Assembly: GCA_018401375.1 (NCBI GenBank)
Contig: JAGYKR010000008.1
Location: 54,105 to 118,104 of the forward strand
Length of the DNA: 64,000 nt
Origin: Ilumatobacteraceae bacterium
GTDB lineage: Bacteria; Actinomycetota; Acidimicrobiia; Acidimicrobiales; Ilumatobacteraceae
Direction: 5' to 3'
In this document: in pieces, positions 51,935-61,504 of the stretch
Layout: each line of letters starts with the position of its first letter
Position numbering within the stretch: the first letter of the stretch is position 1
Notes under the pieces: model-generated
What the model was told of the DNA's origin: nothing
Database searches by the model: none
Seen by the model: only the letters and a program-made list of their open reading frames with translations
Translations under genes and position numbers: made by a program

Positions 51935-51975
51935 CCCTGATGATCACTTCTTTGGGGGGAACGGCGGGGGCTGCA

Positions 51976-54861
51976 ATGTGGGCCGAACCCACGATCACGG
52001 GGATCGGCCGGCTCGGGATGCACGTGCCATTGGAGCGCAAAGACCAGATCCGACTCGACGGCGAGTGGGAGTTTGAGTTGTGGGACCATCCCGATCAGGT
52101 GCCCGCCGACGCGCTCACCAGCCAGCGTGCACCGGAGCCAGTTGGATCCCGCAGCGTCACCGTGCCCGGCAACTGGACCCTGCAAGGAACCGGTGATTTA
52201 CCGCATTACACGAATGTGCAGATGCCCTTTGCCGAGGTGCCGCCGCAGATTCCGGCGCATTGCCCAACAGGTCTGTATCGACGGTCGATCACGATCCCGG
52301 CGGATTGGACGGGTCAACGAATCGTGCTGCGAGTGGAAGGTGCCGAGAGTGTGCATCTGGTGTATCTGGACGGCCGGTTCATCGGGTATGGCACCGATAG
52401 CCGTCTGCCGAGCGAGTACGAGATCACCGATCAGGTGACGCCTGGCGGAGATCACGATCTGGCGATCCTTGTCCTTCGATATAGCGCACACAGTTACATC
52501 GAGGACCAGGACCAATGGTGGATGGCCGGCCTGCACCGAGAAGTGGTGATTGAGGCTCGACCGCCGGTCCATCTGTGTGATCTGGTGGCGATCGGGGATT
52601 GGGAGCCGGGGACCGGAGTCGGTGAGATTGCCGTCACCGCCGAGGTCTCTCTTGGAGATACACCTGCGGCCGGCTGCACCGTGGAGTTCACGGTCACCGA
52701 TACTCACGGCGTAGCGATTGCACACAGCACCGGACATCACATTCCTCATCAGGCCCGATCGCCCTATGTGTTCACGGGCCATCAGGTCACATCCAATCTC
52801 AACCTTGGACAGGTCACACCCTGGTCAGCGGAAAGTCCGATACGTCAGATGGTGGAGGCCGTGCTGCGTGATGCGCAAGGTCGCGAGCTTGATCGGGTAC
52901 AGACATGGACCGGATGTCGACGAGTAGAGATCCGGGATCGACAGTTACTGGTGAATGGTGCACCGATCTGGATCTTTGGGGTGAATCGTCACGATCATCA
53001 TCCCGACCGCGGTAAGGCGGTGACCGAGCAGGATCTGCGTGATGATCTGATTGCGATGCGAGCCCACAACATCACGGCGGTGCGTACGGCTCACTACCCG
53101 AACCATCACCGGTTCTATGACCTGTGTGATGAACTCGGAATGTATGTGATCGATGAAGCCAACATTGAAGGTCATGCGTTTAACACCAGCATCTGTGATG
53201 ACGAGCGCTATCGATCAGCCTTCATTGAGCGTGGGGCCCGGATGGTGCAGCGCGATCGGAACCACCCTTCGATCATCGCGTGGAGTCTCGGCAATGAGAC
53301 CGGTTACGGGGCCAATCATGATGCTCTTGCTGGATGGATCCGTCGGGTAGATCCATCTCGGCCGCTCCATTATGAGGGTGCGGTCTTTCATGGGGGCGAC
53401 GCGCAAACGGCCAGCGACATCTCCTGCCCGATGTACCCGACCATTGAGTCGGTCGCTGCCTACGGGATGAGCGATGCGAATAATCGGCCGTTGATCATGT
53501 GCGAATACAGCCATGCGATGGGTAACTCCAATGGTTCGCTGGCGGATTATTGGGAGGTGATCACCTCCACGCCTGGGCTCCAAGGCGGGTTCATTTGGGA
53601 GTGGAAGGATCACGCGCTGCGAGCCCTCGATGGCTCGGGCCGTTTATTGCACGGCGGAGATTTTGGCGACACCCCGCACGACGGGAACTTCGTCGCCGAC
53701 GGATTGATGTCCGCGGATCTGGATCCGCATCCGGCCCTGACCGAGGTGGCCTGGGTGCATCGACCGGTCACGGTCACGGCTTCGTTGGATGAGACGGGAT
53801 CCTCCCGTGTCACGAGGGCGAAGATCGCCAATCGACGCTTCTTCACCGACCTCAGCGATCTTGAAGCGCGATGGGAACTCAGCGTGGACGGCGAGGCGGT
53901 GGAGGCTGGCATATGGGATCTACCGACCATTGAGCCGCAGGAATCGTTGAGTGTGGACCTGCCATTCACTGACCCGGCTGGTGGTGGTCTGGCTGAGGCT
54001 GAGGTGATCTTTACAGTGACCTGGCATCTGCGGTCCGCGAGTTGGTATGCGCCGGCTGGTCATATGGAGGCCTGGGATCAGGTGGTGGTAAAAGAACGCG
54101 TCAGTGCGGTGAGCCATCCAACGACAGCCCGAGATCCAGGTGATCTGTTGCTGAGTGCCGTGGAGCCTTGGATCTGGCGGGCGACCACCGATAACGACGG
54201 TTTCAAACTGCTCCCTGAACTTTCTGAGCGATTCGGGATCGGCGGGCGGGCTTGGAGCCAGTGGACTGCAGCCGGATTGCCGGATCGACGTTCAGATGAG
54301 GTGATGGAGATTGAGCATGAGATTGAGCCGGCGCCGGGCGGCGGTGTCATCCACCGCTTTCGCTATCGGGTGACCGAGGAGACTGCGGACTCCGCTCGTC
54401 TCGGGATCCGATGTGCGTTGCCGGCCCACTTCTCTCAGATCACATGGTGGGGGCTTGGCCCGGGAGAGAACTACCCCGATCGTCAATCCGGCGCTCGGCG
54501 CGGTGTGTGGACAGCGAGCCCGGATCTGTTCCCGTATTTGATCCCGCAGGAATATGGTCGTCGCGGTGGGACCCGCTGGGTCAGGCTCAGCGATCCGACC
54601 AACACCCAGGAGTTATTAGAGGTGTGGGCGGTCGGGCCGCAGAGGTTTTCGTTTTCGGTCAGTCCGTACAGCACCGAGCAGTTGTTCCGCTGCGCCAATG
54701 CGTCTGACCTCATACCTGAGGACCGGTTGTGGCTACAGGTGGATCTCGCTCATCGCGGTCTCGGTACGGCGAGTTGTGGACCTGACGTGCGCCCGGAATA
54801 CCGGATCGGTGTGGGTGACTATGTGTTCGAGATCTGGATCGGAACGCGAGCCAACCAATGA
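51976..54861 (+). CDS. lacZ: Beta-galactosidase, glycoside hydrolase family 2
   Basis: Cuts terminal beta-galactose from lactose and related sugars. About 961 residues in five domains: sugar-binding jelly roll, two Ig-like domains, a TIM barrel and the C-terminal LacZ small-chain domain. The acid/base Glu is E441 (SLGNETGYG) and the nucleophile E510 (MCEYSHAMGNSNG). The ATG at 51976 is preferred because the family starts near EPTITGIGRLGMH; the frame opens at 51889. There is no signal peptide, so it is cytoplasmic and needs an importer. Its stop overlaps the alpha-galactosidase start. Confidence 0.95.
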   Translation: MWAEPTITGIGRLGMHVPLERKDQIRLDGEWEFELWDHPDQVPADALTSQRAPEPVGSRSVTVPGNWTLQGTGDLPHYTNVQMPFAEVPPQIPAHCPTGLYRRSITIPADWTGQRIVLRVEGAESVHLVYLDGRFIGYGTDSRLPSEYEITDQVTPGGDHDLAILVLRYSAHSYIEDQDQWWMAGLHREVVIEARPPVHLCDLVAIGDWEPGTGVGEIAVTAEVSLGDTPAAGCTVEFTVTDTHGVAIAHSTGHHIPHQARSPYVFTGHQVTSNLNLGQVTPWSAESPIRQMVEAVLRDAQGRELDRVQTWTGCRRVEIRDRQLLVNGAPIWIFGVNRHDHHPDRGKAVTEQDLRDDLIAMRAHNITAVRTAHYPNHHRFYDLCDELGMYVIDEANIEGHAFNTSICDDERYRSAFIERGARMVQRDRNHPSIIAWSLGNETGYGANHDALAGWIRRVDPSRPLHYEGAVFHGGDAQTASDISCPMYPTIESVAAYGMSDANNRPLIMCEYSHAMGNSNGSLADYWEVITSTPGLQGGFIWEWKDHALRALDGSGRLLHGGDFGDTPHDGNFVADGLMSADLDPHPALTEVAWVHRPVTVTASLDETGSSRVTRAKIANRRFFTDLSDLEARWELSVDGEAVEAGIWDLPTIEPQESLSVDLPFTDPAGGGLAEAEVIFTVTWHLRSASWYAPAGHMEAWDQVVVKERVSAVSHPTTARDPGDLLLSAVEPWIWRATTDNDGFKLLPELSERFGIGGRAWSQWTAAGLPDRRSDEVMEIEHEIEPAPGGGVIHRFRYRVTEETADSARLGIRCALPAHFSQITWWGLGPGENYPDRQSGARRGVWTASPDLFPYLIPQEYGRRGGTRWVRLSDPTNTQELLEVWAVGPQRFSFSVSPYSTEQLFRCANASDLIPEDRLWLQVDLAHRGLGTASCGPDVRPEYRIGVGDYVFEIWIGTRANQ

Positions 54862-57080
54862 CCCAGCTCGTTCGCTTAGTGCAGATCGGTGAGATCGTTC
54901 GACTGCGCGTATCCGGATCACAAGCAGCTCCCACCGGGGGTGAAGTGGTCGTGGTGTGTGACCGCAACGGCCCAGTCATCGTTCATTGGGGAGCGTCCCT
55001 TGGTGGAGAACCGATGCTGGGGGCGGTCCGAGCAGGAGCCGAACTCCCGGCCTATCCGGCATCGGTCACATGGCCGCTCGGAATGCCGGTGGTTCCATCT
55101 GGCGCACTTGGCTTCGATGGGCGGCCCGGTTGTGAGGGATCACGTCCGGATGGTTCGGCTTTTGCTCCGCAGTTCACAGCCACCGAATACACGCTGACCG
55201 AACACGGCGACGGGGCACAGTCTCTGAAAGCCATCTGTGTGGATGAGATCGCCGAACTCGGCCTCGAGGTGACGATCACGCTGAACCACACGCTTGAGAT
55301 TGAGGCCGAGATCACGAACCGCGGATCCACGCCCTATCGGCTCGACGCGTTGCGTGTCACCGTGCCGGTGGCCGATAACGCAGCCGAGATCCTGCGTTTC
55401 TCTGGTCACTGGATACGCGAGTTTGATACCGAACGCGTCGAGTGGGCCCGAGGTGCGGTGAGCATTGAGAATCGCCGGGGTCGCACCTCTCATGAGGCTC
55501 CGCCAGTGATCTTTGCCGGCCAGCGCGGCTTTGGTGAATGGCAGGGATCGGTGTGGGGTCTGCATCTGGCATGGAGTGGGAACCATCAGGTGTTGGCTGA
55601 GCGGCTACCCGACGGCCGGCGGTACCTGCAGATGTCAGAGTTGTTGCTGCCTGGCGAGATCTCCTTGGATCCCGGTGCCACGTATCAGACGCCACCGGTG
55701 CTCGGAGTGTTTTCTGATCGGGGATTGACCCCGGCTACGTGGGGGTTTCATCGGGCATTGAGATCACGAGCAACGCATCCCACCCGACCGCGCCCGGTCA
55801 CCTTTAACACCTGGGAAGCGACGTATTTTGATCACGATCTGACTCGACTTCTCGCCCTCGTGGACGCGGCCGCAGAGGTTGGGGTGGAACGGTTTGTGCT
55901 TGATGACGGCTGGTTTGGTGGTCGCCGTGATGACCGACGTGGCCTCGGCGATTGGTGGGTATCACCAGAGGCGCATCCCCATGGCCTCGGCCCACTGATT
56001 GACGCGGTGCGTAGCCGCGGTATGGAGTTCGGTATTTGGGTGGAGCCCGAGATGGTGAACCCCGACAGTGATCTCTATCGCGCTCACCCTGAATGGGTGC
56101 TTGCCGATCTGCGTCGAGAGCCGATTCTGAGCAGGAACCAACTGGTGCTGAATCTCGCAGATCCCGACTGTTTCGCGCACATCCTCGCAGCGCTCGATGT
56201 CTTGTTGCGAGATCACGAGATCGCGTTCGTGAAATGGGATATGAACCGGCCGCTCGTGGACCCGGTGGCTCAATCTGGTGGTGCGGGCGCCCATGCGCAG
56301 ACACGGGCTGTATATCGCTTGCTCGATGAACTGCGGGCGAGGCATCCGAGCGTGGAGTTTGAGAGTTGTTCATCGGGTGGAGGTCGCATCGATCACGGAA
56401 TCCTGCAGCGCACCGAACGGGTGTGGACCAGTGACTGCAACGATCCCGTGGAACGCCAACGCATTCAGCGCGGCGCGTCAATGTTGATTCCCCCCGAGAT
56501 GATGGGTGCACATGTGGGGCCCGCTACGGCTCACACCACCGGTCGTACCCATCGAGTGGGTTTTGCGGGGATCACCGCGTTGTTCGGCCACTTCGGGATC
56601 GAAGCTGATCTGTTGGCAATGAGCGAGTCTCAACGCCGCGAACTCGCTGAACTGATCACGCTGCATCGCAGGTTGCGACCGCTGTTACATCAAGGGGAAG
56701 CAGGATTTATTGACACCGGTTTTTTAGACACAGTCCGGTTCGACATGGAGGAGCCGTGGATTGCGCACGGGGTGTACACCGCAGATCGTTCCGAGGCGGT
56801 GATCTCTTGTGCGCAACTCGAGACCAGTCCCTTGACCGCAGTGCCGCCGCTGTTGTGTCCTGACCTGATTCCTGAGCAGTGCTACCGAGTATCCACGCTG
56901 ACCAGTGCGGGCCTACCCCGGTGGCGAGGCCAAGCCGCATGGGAGCGCGGCGGCGATGTGATGACGGGCGCACAACTCGCAGTGTCTGGTCTGCGGTTGC
57001 CGTTGATGCATCCGGGTAGCGCCCTCGTCATCCACCTCGAGGCCTTGAGCCATGGGGACGGCCCAGTGGTAGTGCCATGA
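54858..57080 (+). CDS. Alpha-galactosidase, glycoside hydrolase family 36
   Basis: Releases alpha-linked galactose from melibiose or raffinose-type sugars. 740 residues: an N-terminal beta-sandwich, a TIM barrel and a short C-terminal beta domain. Nucleophile D461 (KWDMNRPL) and acid/base D526 (WTSDCNDPVERQRIQRG) are in place, with the motif FVLDDGWFGGRRDD upstream. It overlaps lacZ by 4 bp and galK by 4 bp, so all three are translated together. Confidence 0.95.
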   Translation: MTQLVRLVQIGEIVRLRVSGSQAAPTGGEVVVVCDRNGPVIVHWGASLGGEPMLGAVRAGAELPAYPASVTWPLGMPVVPSGALGFDGRPGCEGSRPDGSAFAPQFTATEYTLTEHGDGAQSLKAICVDEIAELGLEVTITLNHTLEIEAEITNRGSTPYRLDALRVTVPVADNAAEILRFSGHWIREFDTERVEWARGAVSIENRRGRTSHEAPPVIFAGQRGFGEWQGSVWGLHLAWSGNHQVLAERLPDGRRYLQMSELLLPGEISLDPGATYQTPPVLGVFSDRGLTPATWGFHRALRSRATHPTRPRPVTFNTWEATYFDHDLTRLLALVDAAAEVGVERFVLDDGWFGGRRDDRRGLGDWWVSPEAHPHGLGPLIDAVRSRGMEFGIWVEPEMVNPDSDLYRAHPEWVLADLRREPILSRNQLVLNLADPDCFAHILAALDVLLRDHEIAFVKWDMNRPLVDPVAQSGGAGAHAQTRAVYRLLDELRARHPSVEFESCSSGGGRIDHGILQRTERVWTSDCNDPVERQRIQRGASMLIPPEMMGAHVGPATAHTTGRTHRVGFAGITALFGHFGIEADLLAMSESQRRELAELITLHRRLRPLLHQGEAGFIDTGFLDTVRFDMEEPWIAHGVYTADRSEAVISCAQLETSPLTAVPPLLCPDLIPEQCYRVSTLTSAGLPRWRGQAAWERGGDVMTGAQLAVSGLRLPLMHPGSALVIHLEALSHGDGPVVVP

Positions 57081-58090
57081 GACGCCAGATACGAGTTCCT
57101 GGTCGGGTCAATCTGATCGGTGATCACACCGATTACACCGGCGGATGGGTGATGCCGATGGCGATTGACCGATGGATGATGTTTGATCTCGAGACCGGTG
57201 GAGACCGGATCACACTGAAGTCGGCCCAACTGCCGGGGATCGTGGATCTGGCGGTTTTTGGATCAGAACATGAAACGATTGTCGATTGGGGTCGATATGT
57301 GGCTGCAGCGATGATCGAAACAGGGACTACTGAAGGCCTCGTCGGTGAGATTCGCTCCACGATCCCTGTGGGAGCTGGAGTGTCCTCAAGCGCTGCACTC
57401 GCCGTGGGATTGGTGATGGCGATGTTGCCGAGCGACACGATGCCGGGTCCGCTCGAGTTGGCGCAGATCGTGCAACGGGTGGAGCATCGCGCTACCGGGG
57501 TACCGACCGGGATCATGGATCAACTCTGTATCGCTGGTGCCGAGGCTGGTCACGCATTGTTGATCGATTGTGCGCCGGGCGCTACCCGTTGGGAGCCGAT
57601 TCAGATGCCCGAGCAGGTGCGGGTGCAGGTCCTCTTCGTTGCGCACCGAACTTTGGAGGGCTCTGCCTACAGCGATCGGGTCCGAGAGTGCGCTGAGGCC
57701 GAGGCGATCATCGGCTCCTTAGCAACGGCTGATCTCAGCGATCTGGACTCGATCGAGTCTGAGGTGTTGCGGCGTCGAGCCCGCCACGTGATCACCGAGA
57801 ATACGCGGGTTCATGCCTTCGCTGACGCGCTCATCGGCCGGGATCTCGATCTCGTTGGGGAGATCATGATCGCCAGCCATCGCAGTTTGTCTGATGACTA
57901 TGAGGTGTCCACCCCGGAGATGGATCAGGTCGTGGCTTCGATTTCGGAGCTGCCCGGGGTGTGGGGAGTGCGGATGACCGGGGGAGGGTTTGGAGGATGC
58001 GTAGTGGCCATCACTGAACCCGATGGGGAGATCCCCGGCGCCTGGACGGTTGTTCCTGTTGGAGCGGCGCGTGTCATGAACGACGTGTAG
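57077..58090 (+). CDS. galK: Galactokinase
   Basis: Phosphorylates galactose at C1. 337 residues of the GHMP kinase family. The N-terminal signature RVPGRVNLIGDHTDYTGG has Asp where the classical motif has Glu (GDHTDY for GEHTDY), seen also in other actinobacterial enzymes. The ATP loop PVGAGVSSSAALAVG begins near residue 97, and MTGGGFGGCVVAI is at the C-terminal end. The start overlaps the GH36 stop (ATGA). Confidence 0.95.
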   Translation: MRRQIRVPGRVNLIGDHTDYTGGWVMPMAIDRWMMFDLETGGDRITLKSAQLPGIVDLAVFGSEHETIVDWGRYVAAAMIETGTTEGLVGEIRSTIPVGAGVSSSAALAVGLVMAMLPSDTMPGPLELAQIVQRVEHRATGVPTGIMDQLCIAGAEAGHALLIDCAPGATRWEPIQMPEQVRVQVLFVAHRTLEGSAYSDRVRECAEAEAIIGSLATADLSDLDSIESEVLRRRARHVITENTRVHAFADALIGRDLDLVGEIMIASHRSLSDDYEVSTPEMDQVVASISELPGVWGVRMTGGGFGGCVVAITEPDGEIPGAWTVVPVGAARVMNDV

Positions 58091-58222
58091 CCGGCGTTGT
58101 CGGGCCGCAGGGCGAGTGGACAGGTGGCGCGTGTCCGGAGAGTTGTCGCAGACCACCAGACGGTCCATCTCAATCCCATCGCCGAGAATCTTGGGTGACA
58201 ACACACACCGGATCAGCCTCTA

Positions 58223-58255
58223 CAGTTGAAGGTCCCTTCAAACCTGTGTCAACTG
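58223..58255. promoter_or_regulatory. Nested palindromes upstream of the GH5-like gene
   Basis: ttgaaggtcccttcaa (58226-58241) is a perfect 7-2-7 inverted repeat. Around it, cagttga (58223-58229) and tcaactg (58249-58255) form a second, outer inverted repeat. It lies just before the ribosome-binding site GGAG (58255-58258) and the GTG start at 58266, in a 175 bp gap after galK with no gene. An operator or a leader hairpin is likely. Confidence 0.55.
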
Positions 58256-58265
58256 GAGTCCTGTC

Positions 58266-59411
58266 GTGTCTCAGCCCGTGAAAGACATCAAGGCAAACTC
58301 GCCGGATTCATTGCCGAGTGATGTGGGGAGCAGCGCCCACTTCTTGACGGCCAAGGACGAGAGGTTAAACACTCGATGGTCGTTAGAAAAAGCAGCTCAA
58401 TGGCAGCGGGATGTCGGCTGGCGAGTGGGCTGTAACTTCACTCCATCAACTGCAGCCAATCAACTAGAGATGTGGCAGTCAGATACCTATGACCGAGCGA
58501 CCATTTCTCGGGAACTGGGCTGGGCGGCATCAATCGGTCTCAACACGGTTCGTGTGTACTTGCATGATTTGTTGTTTGAAGATGACTCGATGGCATTTCT
58601 CGACCGAGTCGACGATTTTCTGAGTATCGCCGCCGGGTATGGGATCGACGCAATACCTGTTTTGTTTGACGGGGTATGGAACACGAAACCCAAACTCGGG
58701 GTTCAGCCGGCTCCCATTCCAATGCGCCACAATTCGGTCTGGGTGCAAGGTCCAGGTGCGGCAATTTTTTATGACAGTTCGCGTTGGGGCGAGCTACAGC
58801 CCTACGTGCATGGGGTGTTGTCGCGATTCGCAACAGATCCGCGCATCCTCGCTTGGGATGTTTTTAATGAGCCAGATCAGGTGGACACCGTCACGCTCAG
58901 GGCCGGGTCACGGCAAGCAAAAATTGCAACCGCCACCGAGTTGGTGTCTCTCGTCTTTGAATGGTGCCGTGAAATAGGTCCGACCCAGCCCCTCACTGTT
59001 GGCGTCTGGGAATACGAGGAAGATGGTCATCCAACTGCTCACTCGTTGAACTCGATAATTCTCGAACTTAGTGACGTCATTTCCTTCCATTGCTACGAAC
59101 CGCGTCCGAGGCTCGAGCAAATCATTGCGGCTCTCCAAACACACAAACGTCCGTTGTTGTGCACCGAGTGGCTGGCACGAAGCGTGGGCTCGGGTGTTGA
59201 CCTGCTCCAAGTCTTTGCTGACGCTCACGTGGGAGCAATCAACTGGGGGCTGGTCGATGGCAAAACACAGACCCGATTTCCGTGGCGTTCTTGGACCGAG
59301 GACGTCACAGACGATGAGCCATGGTTTCATGAATTGTTGCACTCAGATGGCAGCTACTACGACGCCTCGGAAATTGAGATATTTCAACGCATTACGAAGT
59401 CGATGCGATAG
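58266..59411 (+). CDS. GH5-like glycoside hydrolase (cellulase superfamily)
   Basis: 381 residues forming one TIM barrel. GWAASIGLNTVRVYLHDLLFEDD is an early strand; the acid/base Glu is in ILAWDVFNEPDQ and the likely nucleophile Glu in LLCTEWLARS. No signal peptide is seen, so it acts on imported oligosaccharides. The substrate is not determinable; it could be a beta-mannosidase, xylosidase or galactanase-type enzyme. GC content is lower than in galK or lacZ, and it has its own leader with palindromes, so it may have joined the cluster separately. Confidence 0.8.
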   Translation: MSQPVKDIKANSPDSLPSDVGSSAHFLTAKDERLNTRWSLEKAAQWQRDVGWRVGCNFTPSTAANQLEMWQSDTYDRATISRELGWAASIGLNTVRVYLHDLLFEDDSMAFLDRVDDFLSIAAGYGIDAIPVLFDGVWNTKPKLGVQPAPIPMRHNSVWVQGPGAAIFYDSSRWGELQPYVHGVLSRFATDPRILAWDVFNEPDQVDTVTLRAGSRQAKIATATELVSLVFEWCREIGPTQPLTVGVWEYEEDGHPTAHSLNSIILELSDVISFHCYEPRPRLEQIIAALQTHKRPLLCTEWLARSVGSGVDLLQVFADAHVGAINWGLVDGKTQTRFPWRSWTEDVTDDEPWFHELLHSDGSYYDASEIEIFQRITKSMR

Positions 59412-59465
59412 TCCGATCCTTTGTCGGCGGTGGATGGGGGAGAGACCCCGTCGCTGATCTCGCTT

Positions 59466-60005
59466 TTAGTGATCGCTCACCAGCATGACGTAGCCGTCGA
59501 TGATCGAGAGCCACGGGGAAATGGGCGGGGCTAGTGCATCAAGACCAAAGGTGTCGGTGCGGAGTTCCTCGATCCACTTACTGTGCTGGTATTCGTGATT
59601 GATGATTGCGGTGAGCAGGTTCTTTGCGATGAGACGCAGTTGATTGGGTGCACCGACGGCGCCGTTGTCGATCTGACCGATTCGGAAGTGGATTCGTTCG
59701 GCAACGAGCGTCCGGTACTCGAGGATGTGGTCGATTGGTGGGAGCGACCCCCGGTCGGTCTCGAGGGTTGCTGAATCCATAAGCGCTTCAAGTTCGGGCG
59801 CGATGCGCGGTTCGGCGGCAGTGAGGTTTCGGAGCATGTAGTGGGCGACGGCACTCTGGTGACCGAGGTGCCAGCCGATCCCCGATGACTCGCTGCTCGG
59901 TCGCCAAGCGATCTGGTCATGTGTCAGCCCGGCGTGGAGGCCCTTGGTGTAGGCGTGGGCGCGGTCGAGTTCGCCCAGTAGTTCGCGAAGGGTTGGCGTT
60001 GGCAC
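59466..60005 (-). CDS. DinB-like four-helix metal-binding protein
   Basis: 179 residues of the DinB/YfiT superfamily. The helical core includes GLTHDQIAWRPSSESSGIGWHLGHQSAVAHYMLRN and INHEYQHSKWIEELR, with His residues (WHLGHQ, EYQHSK) at the usual three-His metal site. Family members are thiol-dependent transferases or of unknown function. The GTG start shares one base with the stop of the amine oxidase gene, so the two are co-transcribed. Confidence 0.85.
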   Translation of the reverse strand: MPTPTLRELLGELDRAHAYTKGLHAGLTHDQIAWRPSSESSGIGWHLGHQSAVAHYMLRNLTAAEPRIAPELEALMDSATLETDRGSLPPIDHILEYRTLVAERIHFRIGQIDNGAVGAPNQLRLIAKNLLTAIINHEYQHSKWIEELRTDTFGLDALAPPISPWLSIIDGYVMLVSDH

Positions 60006-61141
60006 TATTGGTCTCCTTGGGGTGGTCGGGCGGTCAGTCGGGGAGCAGATCCTGCGGTGGTGATGGCCTCAACGGCGCGTTCGGCGGAAGCGATTGCGCC
60101 CTCGATGTGACCGGGGGATGTCGGTGCTGTCTCCGTGGAAGCCCAGTGCAAGCGGCCGTCTCCCGCGGGCTTTTGGTACCACGGGTGCCCATAGGTTGAC
60201 ATCGAGGTGTCCGCACCGGTGCCTGGTGGCGCTGTGTGGCTGTCGGCGCGCCAGTCCTTAATGATCACTTCGATCGGGGCGGCGGCGGCTCGCCCGAAGA
60301 TGTTGACGAGTTGGGCGATGACTTCGTCCTTGGTCGGCGCGCCACGGCCGGGCGAGAGTGGAGCGAATCCGAACAGCGCTGCGGGGACGCCGCCGGGACC
60401 GCTCATGTCATGTATTTCCCGAAGGGGACCGAGGTGGCTGATTGCCGCACCGGCGAGTCCGCCATGGCGCCAGAACGCCTCACGGTAGACGAGGACGACC
60501 TTGGCGATGTTGCCCATCCACACCGGGGTGGCGATGGCCAGCGCGTGGAGTTGTTCTGGGAGGGCGGGGCGGAAGGTGATGTGGTGAACAGCGAGCGACG
60601 GGGGCAGTGCCAAGATGACGTGTCGCGCCATGAGGGATCCGTGTGCGTGGCTGATGTGCACAACATGGTCCTGGTAATCATCATCGTCCTGGTAATCAAT
60701 CTCGTGAACTGGGGTTTGGAGCCGTACAGCGTCGCCGAGTCGGGCACCGAGACGATCGGCCAGTGAGAAAGCACCGTCGCTGAATCGACCGGCGGGGACG
60801 TCGATCGGATTGCCGGCGAGGCGTTGAGCCCCATCGGCGGTGTGGTACATCGCATCGCCGGCAACATGTTGGGTGTGAATGGGGACCCCCAGTTCATCGA
60901 TGAGTGCGGCCACGCGCCGTTCGCCCGGCCAGAACCACGAGGCGCCAAGGTCAAAACGCCCAGCACCACTGTCGTGGCTGAGAAGCCGCCCGCCGATGCG
61001 GTCTCGACTCTCTAGCACCACGCATGTGGCGCCGGCATCGATCAGTCGACTCGCAGCGAACAGGCCGGCGATCCCGGCGCCCACGACGGCGACATCAATC
61101 GCACCGCCCGGCAGGCTCGCTGAAAAAGGTAACGAGGTCAT
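60005..61141 (-). CDS. Flavin-containing amine oxidase
   Basis: About 378 residues from the ATG at 61141. The FAD-binding Rossmann motif DVAVVGAGIAGLFAASRLIDAG with downstream ESRDRIGGRLLS and DLGASWFWPGERRVAAL matches flavin monoamine oxidases; GRLHWASTETAPTSPGHIEGAI near the end is the second FAD contact. It oxidises an amine of unknown identity. The gene is followed by the DinB-like gene. Confidence 0.9.
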   Translation of the reverse strand: MTSLPFSASLPGGAIDVAVVGAGIAGLFAASRLIDAGATCVVLESRDRIGGRLLSHDSGAGRFDLGASWFWPGERRVAALIDELGVPIHTQHVAGDAMYHTADGAQRLAGNPIDVPAGRFSDGAFSLADRLGARLGDAVRLQTPVHEIDYQDDDDYQDHVVHISHAHGSLMARHVILALPPSLAVHHITFRPALPEQLHALAIATPVWMGNIAKVVLVYREAFWRHGGLAGAAISHLGPLREIHDMSGPGGVPAALFGFAPLSPGRGAPTKDEVIAQLVNIFGRAAAAPIEVIIKDWRADSHTAPPGTGADTSMSTYGHPWYQKPAGDGRLHWASTETAPTSPGHIEGAIASAERAVEAITTAGSAPRLTARPPQGDQ

Positions 61142-61504
61142 GGCGCAGATGGAATCTCGATCATGAACTGACACTCGTAGGTGATGACGGAAACTGCAAC
61201 CTCAGGTGAAGAAAAGCCGGTCTACTGCGTCGACTCCCCGACTGGCCACGATCGCTGGTCTCTAGTCTCTGGTCTCTGGTCGGCGCAACTGCAGCGGAAT
61301 GAGGCGACGCCCCGGCGCTCACTAGTCCCTTCGCTTCGGGGGAGAAGTTGCTAGTCGCATTGTGGCGGTGGTGGTGAGAGTGAATACACAGTAATTGCCG
61401 TCCCAAATTGGGATGTATTTATGCAAAAAATGGATTGAAAAACCGAGATGTAGTACATTTTTTTATTAGTGGTCTATCCGTGCCGCTCAAGTTTGGAGCT
61501 AGTC
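61142..61504. other. 363 bp intergenic region, AT-rich at its right end
   Basis: No gene is visible. It contains a heptad repeat (gtctcta, gtctctg, gtctctg at 61258-61278) and a 6-1-6 palindrome tcccaaattggga at 61401-61413. From about 61,410 the DNA is AT-rich (runs of A and T at 61425-61465), unlike the rest of the window, and probably holds the promoter of the IPT/TIG gene. A ribosome-binding GGAG lies at 61495-61498. Confidence 0.5.

Noticed and set aside
59440..59465. Possible terminator hairpin between GH5-like and DinB genes
   Set aside because: The gggg-agaga-cccc stem is short and has no T-tract after it.
61258..61281. Heptad repeat gtctctg
   Set aside because: Only about three short copies in non-coding DNA; too little to support a function.
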